Positions 56,307 to 64,000 of a stretch of 64,000 nt of DNA are shown here, one piece after another. Below the pieces are notes generated by a model. It searched no databases and was not told the origin of the DNA. It saw only the letters and a list, made by a program, of their open reading frames with translations. This stretch comes from Armatimonadota bacterium. GTDB taxonomy: Bacteria > Armatimonadota > Fimbriimonadia > Fimbriimonadales > Fimbriimonadaceae. The stretch lies in contig JADFMN010000007.1 in NCBI GenBank assembly GCA_022563855.1, positions 1 through 64,000 of the forward strand, read 5' to 3'. Both the position numbers and the translations under genes were made by a program. Positions within the stretch are counted from its first letter, which is position 1; each line of letters begins with the position of its first letter.

Positions 56307-57712
56307 CCGCCGCCCCGCCTGTCGCGTGGGTTGTCCCCGCGACTGAGCGTGATGTCGAGCCGTGCGGGCTGGCTGAGCGCGGACATAGCTAGGTAGTCCT
56401 CACGGTACTTCATGGCCCTGATGAGCGCCCATTCGTATTTGGCGGCGTCCTTCAGATCGGTCATGCCGGTCTGCTCGACCAAGTCGCGCAGGTACTCGCC
56501 GAGCGGATCGAGCTTGCCGGTGTTGACCTTGCGGTCCATCATCGTCGCCAAACCGGCCTCGCTCTTGAAGATGTCCTTGACCAGGCACTTCATCTCTCGG
56601 CCCCCGACCTCGACGACGATCTCGTCGTCCGCCGGATAATAGTTATCGCGGGCGGTGAGAATCTGGCAGACGTTGAACTCGTCGCTGAGCTGGCCGGCTC
56701 TTTGGAAGACGGCGATCAACCGTTTGTCGTGGATGATGCGCTGGTTGGCGTCGGGACCGTGCAACTCTGCGCCGACCGTCGGATCGGCGACTACCAGCAC
56801 GCCGTCGTCGGTCACGTCGAGGCCGAACCGGCGAAAGTTCCCCTCGAACTCTTCGGGGTACTCGGTCTTCATACGGAGCATGACCTGCCCGAGCGAGCCT
56901 GCGCCTTCGCTCAGGGCGGCGAACTGGATGAACCCGACCGAAACGAATCCGGTGTCGTATGTGTTGACCGAATCAAAGCCCCCCTCCAGGAGCGACACCG
57001 CGGCGAAAACCCGCTGCTGGTCTACGGGGATGCCCGCCCTTTGGTACAGGAGGTTGATGTAGTCGGGTCCGCGATCTGCTGCCTTGGTGCCGAAGCTGCG
57101 AACGCCCTTTTCATTGCGGAAGTAAGCATACTTGTCCGGCACGCCAACGTGGTCTTGGTACTCGATCGTTGCGTCGTCGAACCGTATGGTGTGCGCGTAT
57201 GGGATCGCGATGTGGAAGAAGTTTGGCGGCGCAGCGATGAGGCCGGCCAGGTCGGCGGGCATTTCGCCGGGGGCTGGCGCTTCGCTTCCGTCTCGTATTG
57301 GGATCGCATCGCCCGTTTCGATGGCGTTCTGTACCTCCGCCTCGATTTCAGCGAGCAAGCGGTCCCGCGCCACGCGGGCGTTCAGCCAGTTGTCCCAGCG
57401 CAATTGCTGCTCGTTCTCAGCCTCTGGAGTGATCGTCGGAATGACCTTGCCGTCGCTGCGCAGGCGGTAGAACTCGCGGATCCACAGCGAGCCTTCGGGC
57501 GTGTACTTTGCGAACCAGATGTCGGTACCGTCGACCTCGCCGAGCGGTTTGGCCTCGTAGCGTCCGGGCTGCGACCAGTACTCGACGACGGCAGCGCGCT
57601 CCTCTAGCGTGAAGCTGCTCTCCGGTGCTGGCGCGGGTGAGGGAATCGCGGGTGCGACCACCGCGAAGGCCAGTGCTGGGACGATCCGGTATCGGGACAT
57701 CGGTATCTTCAT
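56303..57712 (-). CDS. Exported protein with lysozyme-like domain
   Basis: 469 residues from ATG 57712. The signal region is YRIVPALAFAVVAPAIPSPAPAP. Residues ~55-110 (YWSQPGRYEAKPLGEVDGTDIWFAKYTPEGSLWIREFYRL) form an unrecognised domain. Residues ~210-420 resemble the lysozyme/chitosanase-like fold used by peptidoglycan hydrolases: PVDQQRVFAAVSLLEGGFDSVNTYDTGFVSVGFIQFAALSEGAGSLGQVMLRMK, where the Glu of LLEGGF would be catalytic. TAAACT ~18 nt upstream may be the -10 box. A role in cell-wall cleavage is an inference. Confidence 0.6.
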   Translation of the reverse strand: MKIPMSRYRIVPALAFAVVAPAIPSPAPAPESSFTLEERAAVVEYWSQPGRYEAKPLGEVDGTDIWFAKYTPEGSLWIREFYRLRSDGKVIPTITPEAENEQQLRWDNWLNARVARDRLLAEIEAEVQNAIETGDAIPIRDGSEAPAPGEMPADLAGLIAAPPNFFHIAIPYAHTIRFDDATIEYQDHVGVPDKYAYFRNEKGVRSFGTKAADRGPDYINLLYQRAGIPVDQQRVFAAVSLLEGGFDSVNTYDTGFVSVGFIQFAALSEGAGSLGQVMLRMKTEYPEEFEGNFRRFGLDVTDDGVLVVADPTVGAELHGPDANQRIIHDKRLIAVFQRAGQLSDEFNVCQILTARDNYYPADDEIVVEVGGREMKCLVKDIFKSEAGLATMMDRKVNTGKLDPLGEYLRDLVEQTGMTDLKDAAKYEWALIRAMKYREDYLAMSALSQPARLDITLSRGDNPRDRRGGG

Positions 57713-57833
57713 ACTCGGTCGGAAGCCCTCATAGTTTACGACGAAAGACGCTGGATTACGGTGCGAAGTGGCACCGAGTGCTGCGGACTCATGGCTGCCC
57801 CGCCCACACATCGGGACAACCATGCCACACGAT

Positions 57834-57942
57834 CGGCAGTTGACGGTTGGCAGTTGGCAGTTGGCAGCTGACGGTTTGCGGAGAGGGTCGAGGTACAGGA
57901 CAAATCCGAACCAACCCGAACAAAGCCGAACATGAACCGAAC
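57834..57942. repeat. Heptamer and decamer repeats between lysozyme-like gene and atpC
   Basis: GTTGGCA heptamers (57834-57878) are followed by a short array of the decamer CCAACCCGAA/CAAAGCCGAA (57901-57942), the reverse complement of the array at the end of galT. Nothing else is seen in 57713-57966. Confidence 0.7.
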
Positions 57943-57966
57943 GCGGCAAGCCGCCGCGATCCAAAA

Positions 57967-58374
57967 CTAGTTGTGCTTTGCGGCTTTCACTCGGTTCATG
58001 GCGCGGTCTAGCTCGGCCACGGCCTGCTGGCTGGTGACGCCGGAGACCTCTCCGCGCAAGGCTCGGCGAGCCTCTTCGAGCGCCTTCTCAGCGCGCTCAA
58101 TGTCGATATCTGTCGACCGTTCGGCCGTGTCGGCGAGGATGATCGCGCCGTCGCCGCTCATCTCGAGAAAACCTCCGCCGATCGAGACGTACTGTCTCTG
58201 GTCGCTGGCGGTGACGAACTCGACGATGCCGGTCTTGAGCGCGACGATCGAGGCCTCGTGGCCCGCGAGCACGCCCAGATAGCCGTTCTCCCCCGGCGCG
58301 ATGAAGGACACCACCATGTCTTCGAACACGGTGCGGTCTGGCGCTACGACTGACAGCTTGAACTCTTTCGCCAC
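57967..58374 (-). CDS. atpC: ATP synthase F1 epsilon subunit
   Basis: 135 residues. The beta-sandwich reads FKLSVVAPDRTVFEDMVVSFIAPGENGYLGVLAGHEASIVALKTGIVEF, and the C-terminal helical hairpin ends EEARRALRGEVSGVTSQQAVAELDRAMNRVKAAK. It follows atpD by 3 nt. Epsilon links the catalytic head to the rotor and can inhibit ATP hydrolysis. Confidence 0.95.
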   Translation of the reverse strand: MAKEFKLSVVAPDRTVFEDMVVSFIAPGENGYLGVLAGHEASIVALKTGIVEFVTASDQRQYVSIGGGFLEMSGDGAIILADTAERSTDIDIERAEKALEEARRALRGEVSGVTSQQAVAELDRAMNRVKAAKHN

Positions 58375-58377
58375 TGC

Positions 58378-59922
<1,545 letters not shown>

Positions 59923-59940
59923 TCAACCTAATTACCCGCG

Positions 59941-60693
59941 CTACTGTATAAATAGTTAGGTTTGGTCACCCGGCACGGGGTGGAGTACGACTGCGATGAA
60001 AGGATTTTTCCGATGGCTCAAGGCTCTGTTCCACAACACCATGGCCAACCTGGAAGATCCAGATGTCATGCTGGATCGGGCTCGGCGCGATATGCAAGAA
60101 GCGCTGGTGCAGAAAAGAGAGAAGGCCGTCCAGTCGATCACTCAAAAGAACCGCCTGCAACAGATGCTCGACCAGTCTGAGGCGAAAATAGCGATTGCAA
60201 CTGCTGTTATCATCTTAGTCATCGTATTCGCGTTTCTCCTTGGTGCAATAGCTTTCCGCTGACTGAACGCATATGCGGTACGACGACCTTGAGGCCTGCC
60301 AAGTTCTGGTTCACCGACACTGAAGCGTAAATTCTCTTAAACTCGGCTTCTGCTACTTGCTTTTCGCTTCCAGGGTGCTCCTTTTGGACCACAAGGCAGA
60401 GGGTCGGATCGGCCCAATCCTGGCCTAGCGGTTCCACCGTTTTGCCGGGGCTACTGTATAATGGTTGGGTTCGATCACCCGAGACGGGGTGGGGTACGAC
60501 TGCGATGAAACGATTTTTCCGATGGATCAAGGCGCTGTTCCACAAGACGATGGACAACCTGGAAGACCCTGAGGTCATGCTGGACCAGGCTCGGCGCGAC
60601 ATGCAGGAGGCGCTGGTCCAGAACCGAGAAAAGGCCGTCCAGGCCATCACCCAAAAGAACCGTCTGCAGCAGATGCTCGACCACTCCGAGGCG
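59941..60693 (+). repeat. ~245-bp direct repeat from partial pspA duplication
   Basis: 59941-60186 and 60451-60693 are similar from the promoter (CTACTGTATAAAT / CTACTGTATAATG) through the leader (…ACGGGGTGG(A/G)GTACGACTGCG) to codon ~63. The -10 boxes are at 59947-59952 and 60457-60462. The 242-bp gap between the two genes (60263-60504) shows a minus-strand open stretch (60219-60440, e.g. FKRIYASVSVNQNLAGLKVVVPHMRSV) that may be a gene remnant. Confidence 0.8.
59996..60262 (+). CDS. Truncated PspA duplicate with new membrane tail
   Basis: 88 residues. Residues 1-63 copy the PspA N-terminus (MKGFFRWLKALFHNTMANLEDPDVMLDRARRDMQEALVQKREKAVQSITQKNRLQQMLDQSEAK), including the amphipathic membrane-sensing helix. 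The rest is a hydrophobic helix absent from PspA (IAIATAVIILVIVFAFLLGAIAFR). The full coiled-coil is missing. It has its own copy of the promoter and leader. It could be a non-functional remnant or a small membrane-bound PspA partner. Confidence 0.65.
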   Translation: MKGFFRWLKALFHNTMANLEDPDVMLDRARRDMQEALVQKREKAVQSITQKNRLQQMLDQSEAKIAIATAVIILVIVFAFLLGAIAFR

Positions 60694-61260
60694 AAGTCGG
60701 TCCAGTACGAGGCGCAGGCCTCGACGGCGCTCCAGCAGGGCAACCGGGAGCTGGCGCGGCAGTTCCTGCGCGAGAAGGCCGCCAACGACACCGTGCTCGC
60801 GACGTTGAAGCAGACGCTGTCGCAGGCCGTGGAGACCGTCGAAGCGGTGAAGAGCGCGATCAAGCGGCAAGAAAGCGAGGTCCGCAAGAAGACCGCCGAG
60901 GCGCTGGCGCTCAAGGCGCAGTGGAAGCAGGCTCAGATTCAGACCTCGATCAGCAAGGCTTTAGAGGGGCTCACCTTCGAGGCCGAGTACGAGGGTTCGT
61001 TCGCGTCGGCGAAGGACCGGATTCAGGAGAAGCAGGCTGAGGCGGCTGCGCGCGGCGAGATGCTCTCTGGCAGCGTGCAGGGCAAGATGATGGACATGGA
61101 GGATCAGGCCATGGACTACGCCGCAGAAGCCGAGCTCCGCAAGCTCGAAGAGAAGCTGGGGATCGCAGGCCCCGGAGTTGAAACTCAGATACAGGATCCC
61201 GAGGTCGAAGCGGAAATCGAAACCGAACTCGAGCAGTTGGAAGACCGGCTGAACCAGTAG
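60505..61260 (+). CDS. pspA: Phage shock protein A (PspA/IM30/Vipp1 family)
   Basis: 251 residues, full length. N-terminal amphipathic helix (MKRFFRWIKALFHKTMDNLEDPEVMLDQARRDMQEALVQNREKAVQAITQKNRLQQML), then a long coiled-coil (VQYEAQASTALQQGNRELARQFLREKAANDTVLATLKQTLSQAVETVEAVKSAIKRQESEVRKK) and an acidic C-terminus. PspA binds stressed membranes and oligomerises to protect them. TATAAT at 60457-60462 is its -10 box. It overlaps no neighbour; a partial duplicate precedes it. Confidence 0.92.
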   Translation: MKRFFRWIKALFHKTMDNLEDPEVMLDQARRDMQEALVQNREKAVQAITQKNRLQQMLDHSEAKSVQYEAQASTALQQGNRELARQFLREKAANDTVLATLKQTLSQAVETVEAVKSAIKRQESEVRKKTAEALALKAQWKQAQIQTSISKALEGLTFEAEYEGSFASAKDRIQEKQAEAAARGEMLSGSVQGKMMDMEDQAMDYAAEAELRKLEEKLGIAGPGVETQIQDPEVEAEIETELEQLEDRLNQ

Positions 61261-61263
61261 CCG

Positions 61264-62493
61264 CTACGGTTGCCAGCCGGATTCCGCCAGCGACTGTATC
61301 AGTAGGAATCGCTCGTCCACGATCGAGATGCTCTCCGAAAAGACGCCGTCTACGGGCGGCGACAGCAGTGCGCCAGAGATAGGGCTTGTCACGTCAGCGC
61401 CGGTCAGCGCGAACAGCACCGCCGCCTCTTGAAAGTCCATCAGGTACGCATTTTCGGCGGCACTCGCGTAGTTCTGCACGACGGCATCGAGCATGAGCGC
61501 GCCGAGCGGGTTGTCAGAATCGGCAAGGAGCATCTTCACTGAGGCACGAAGAATACTGCTGTCCAGGTTTTCGGAACTGAGTTGAAAGACCACGTTCGGA
61601 ATGACCTGTGCCGCTCGGGCGAGCCGCCCGTCGCTCCAAGCCTCGAACGCTCTCCAGCGCGCACTCAGACCGGTTCGCAGACCCACCAGATCGTCCGAAG
61701 CCACGGTCGCCGTCTCTGCGGGATCGAACGCCGCAGCGTGGCCGCTCAGCACGTATCGGAAGAACTCCTGCGAGGCGTCGTTATCAGGCAACCCGCTGAC
61801 GTCCGGCGCCCACTCCCAAGGCTCGCGGCCGCTCATCTCTGAAATCTGCGGCAACAACTCCTCAAAAAAGTCCGCTTGAAGAACCTCGAAGAGGCGCTCG
61901 CGATGCGCGGCCGTGACCCACGAACCCCCAAGGCCGCACGACCTCAACGCATCTGCATTGCGTGCAGCGAACCGAAGGACGAGTCCTCTCGACGCTCCAG
62001 CGATCGCCAGGTCGTCCGGCGAAGTGGCGACCTCCAACCCCAGCGCAGTCTGGCGCGACAGCTCCGCAACAAGATCGCAAGCCTCTTCGTCGCTGCCTTG
62101 GTCGAGCAGAAGCCGGGCCCTGGCGAGGTTCCACCAGACGGAAGCAATGAGCTCTTCGAGCGAGCTGACCGGCACGACCGGCGTACTGTCCAACAGTTCC
62201 CAAGGCGTGGCGCCCTCGATCGAACCGAGCAGCTCCTGCCACTCGCTGTCCGAAGCCAAGCCTGCGTGCACCAACTGGCCTTGGACTTGCGAGAGTCGGC
62301 TGGAGTCGGGAGCGTCCGCCTTCAATTCGTCGATCCAAACCGTATATAGTCCTGGAGCAAGCGAAGCGTCAGTGAGCTCGATAAGGTCTACAACCGATAC
62401 TGGCCCGGTGAGCGTGGTCGGAACGAACATCTTCACGAGGAAAATGCTCAGTACGGCTACACCGAAGAACGACCACGCAACCCACTTCTTCAC
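61264..62493 (-). CDS. Membrane-anchored helical protein of unknown function
   Basis: 409 residues from GTG 62493. One N-terminal membrane helix (VAWSFFGVAVLSIFLVKMFVP), then a helical extracytoplasmic body (WWNLARARLLLDQGSDEEACDLVAELSRQTALGLEVATS, RWRAFEAWSDGRLARAAQVIPNVVFQL) with some TPR character. No family is recognised. CATAAT about 19 nt upstream could be its -10 box. It is divergent from uvrC and converges on pspA (3-nt gap). Confidence 0.6.
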   Translation of the reverse strand: MKKWVAWSFFGVAVLSIFLVKMFVPTTLTGPVSVVDLIELTDASLAPGLYTVWIDELKADAPDSSRLSQVQGQLVHAGLASDSEWQELLGSIEGATPWELLDSTPVVPVSSLEELIASVWWNLARARLLLDQGSDEEACDLVAELSRQTALGLEVATSPDDLAIAGASRGLVLRFAARNADALRSCGLGGSWVTAAHRERLFEVLQADFFEELLPQISEMSGREPWEWAPDVSGLPDNDASQEFFRYVLSGHAAAFDPAETATVASDDLVGLRTGLSARWRAFEAWSDGRLARAAQVIPNVVFQLSSENLDSSILRASVKMLLADSDNPLGALMLDAVVQNYASAAENAYLMDFQEAAVLFALTGADVTSPISGALLSPPVDGVFSESISIVDERFLLIQSLAESGWQP

Positions 62494-62550
62494 AACTCAG
62501 TCACCCACTGACATTATGTTCTGGCGCGACGTAGTAAAGTTGGGACAACG

Positions 62551-64000
62551 ATGGCCTTGCGCACGGTGAGCGAACTGGTCGAGAAGCGGCTCAAGGCCGC
62601 GCCGTCGAAGACGGGCTGCTATATTTACCGGGACGACAAGGGTGGGGTGCTCTACGTCGGCAAGGCGATCAACCTGCGAACGCGGATTCGCAGCTACTTT
62701 CGCAAGAGCACGAAGCACGGAGCGCGGATCGAGCGATTGGTGCGAAAAATCCGCGACATCGAGTGGATCGTCGTCGACAGCGAACTAGAGGCGCTGGTGC
62801 TTGAGTGCAACCTGATCAAGGAGCATCGCCCGCAGTACAACGTCCGCCTGCGCGACGACAAGAGCTACCCGTTCATCTGCATCACGAAGGAGCCGTTTCC
62901 GCGAGTGCTGTTCACGCGGAACCCGCACAAAGGGTTTGGCAAGACTTACGGTCCGTACTCGAGCGCGTACGCCGTGCGCGAGACGCTTCAACTGCTGCAC
63001 AAGGTGTTCCCGCTGATCCCGTGCGGCAAGAGCTGGAGCGGAAAGAACCAGCAGAAGCCTTGCCTGTACTTCCATCTGAACCAGTGCCTCGCGCCTTGCG
63101 CCGGCCTGGCTGATCGCGAGAGTTACAAGGCCGTGATCCAGCAGGTGACTGACTTTCTTGAGGGGCGCGAGGCTGGAGTCATCGACGACCTTGAAGCGAA
63201 GATGAACGACGCGTCCGAAAGGGAAGAGTACGAAACCGCAGCTCAGATCCGGGACAAGATCGATGCTTTGCGAGCCGTTCTCGAAAAGCAGAAGGTGCTC
63301 AGCGACGACGAGCAGGACAGGGACATCATCGCCGTAGTCAAAGACGAACGGGGCGCGGCTATCCAGATGCTCTACGTGCGGGGCGGACGGCTGATCGGCC
63401 AGCGCAGCTTCATGTTGGACGGCTCGAAGGATTCAGCGCCCACGGAGGCTGTGCAAGAGTTCGTCAAGCAGTACTACAGCAGAGTGCCGGAGGTGCCAAG
63501 AGAGATCCTGCTGCCCGTCGAGATCGCAGAGAAGCAGATCGTCGAGCAGTGGCTGCGGCAGAAACGTGGCGCCGCGGTCAAGGTGGAGGTTCCGCAAGGC
63601 GGCATAGGGCTGAGGCTGGTCGACCTGGCCGCCAAGAACGCAGAGCAGGCGCTCAAGACGTTCAGCATGGAGATCGAGCAGAAGGAGCAGTGGGCTGAAC
63701 AGGCCGCGGTCCAACTAGCCGAAGAGCTTGACCTGCCGAGCCCCCCGCAGCGCATCGAGTGCTACGACATCAGCAACATCCAAGGCAAGGCGCCCGTCGG
63801 ATCGATGGTCGTCCTAGAGGACGGAGAGGTCGCCAAGAAGGAGTACCGCCGCTTCAAGATTCGGTACCACCCGGAGGACCCGAACGACTTTGCGATGATG
63901 CACGAGGTGCTGACGCGACGGCTGAAGGCGTTCGTCGAGAAGGACGAGAAGTTCTCTTCTGCTCCGGATTTAATCGTAGTCGACGGCGGGAAAGGGCAGC
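62551..64000 (+). CDS. uvrC: Excinuclease ABC subunit C, 5' part
   Basis: 483 residues are visible; the gene leaves the window. GIY-YIG nuclease domain: SKTGCYIYRDDKGGVLYVGKAINLRTRIRSYFRK. Cysteines CLYFHLNQCLAPCAG follow. The UvrB-binding UVR motif is DLEAKMNDASEREEYETAAQIRDKIDALR, and the RNase H-like nuclease domain starts RIECYDISNIQGKAPVGSMVVLEDG and ends at VDGGKGQ in the last bases. UvrC makes both incisions in nucleotide excision repair. Confidence 0.96.
   Translation, partial: MALRTVSELVEKRLKAAPSKTGCYIYRDDKGGVLYVGKAINLRTRIRSYFRKSTKHGARIERLVRKIRDIEWIVVDSELEALVLECNLIKEHRPQYNVRLRDDKSYPFICITKEPFPRVLFTRNPHKGFGKTYGPYSSAYAVRETLQLLHKVFPLIPCGKSWSGKNQQKPCLYFHLNQCLAPCAGLADRESYKAVIQQVTDFLEGREAGVIDDLEAKMNDASEREEYETAAQIRDKIDALRAVLEKQKVLSDDEQDRDIIAVVKDERGAAIQMLYVRGGRLIGQRSFMLDGSKDSAPTEAVQEFVKQYYSRVPEVPREILLPVEIAEKQIVEQWLRQKRGAAVKVEVPQGGIGLRLVDLAAKNAEQALKTFSMEIEQKEQWAEQAAVQLAEELDLPSPPQRIECYDISNIQGKAPVGSMVVLEDGEVAKKEYRRFKIRYHPEDPNDFAMMHEVLTRRLKAFVEKDEKFSSAPDLIVVDGGKGQ

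Overview
This 64 kb window is a bacterial chromosome segment with moderately high GC. The likely source is an Armatimonadota (Fimbriimonadia-like) bacterium. The hints are paired PEP-CTERM proteins ending in a PEP motif, a hydrophobic stretch and RRRKK; a bacterial proteasome alpha-type subunit; flagellar genes (motAB, fliA, flgM); DUF4342 and DUF6714 proteins; and many genes whose -10 box lies only 6-10 nt before the start codon, as in leaderless transcripts of Deinococcus-Thermus and Actinobacteria. The phylum is an inference. I saw no tRNA, rRNA, CRISPR array, integrase or prophage block.

Layout. 0-9.4 kb: 5' end of rimO (reading leftwards), a HEAT-repeat surface protein, a duplicated wHTH/nucleotidyltransferase two-gene module whose first copy is broken, DUF4342, WD40 and lipoprotein genes, an MlaE-type permease, a tiny membrane protein coupled to a YchF-like GTPase, and galT. 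9.3-9.7 kb: decamer repeats and a REPIN element. 9.7-17 kb: solitary proteasome-alpha-like gene, a free-standing 5'-nucleotidase C domain, orphan rplK, then E2 acyltransferase, C26 amidohydrolase, biotin carrier, PEP-CTERM x2 and HMG-CoA lyase. The last group looks like branched-chain/leucine catabolism and carries a ~1 kb tandem duplication. 17-25 kb: glycosyltransferase, MerR-like regulator, queA, HAD hydrolase, tdk, zinc ribbon and a DUF4382/DUF5666-type lipoprotein. 25-31 kb: rng, a protein with a possible DnaA-N-like domain, MBL hydrolase, fliA with two small acidic partners, and a SurA/PrsA-like lipoprotein. 31-37 kb: MacB-like ABC pair, a FrnE-RibD_C fusion, a sigma factor fused to a degenerate GGDEF domain, and pilC.

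37-49 kb: TPR protein, a RAYT transposase surrounded by REP repeats, threonine-dehydrogenase-like gene, KOW-like protein, an Acb2/Tad1-hairpin-like protein divergent from a DprA-like protein, ruvC-mutL, motAB and flgM. 49-56 kb: S9 peptidase, a single-chain PD-(D/E)XK-methylase-specificity restriction protein of foreign look, homogentisate dioxygenase and a DUF6714 protein. 56-64 kb: lysozyme-like secreted protein, atpDC cut off from the rest of the ATP synthase genes, a truncated duplicate of pspA followed by intact pspA, a hypothetical protein, and the 5' part of uvrC.

The main themes are flagellar/pilus regulation (FliA, FlgM, the sigma-GGDEF fusion, MotAB, PilC), amino-acid catabolism (HMG-CoA lyase, E2, biotin carrier, Tdh, HmgA), DNA repair and uptake (UvrC, MutL, RuvC, DprA-like), and several recent local duplications at different stages of decay.
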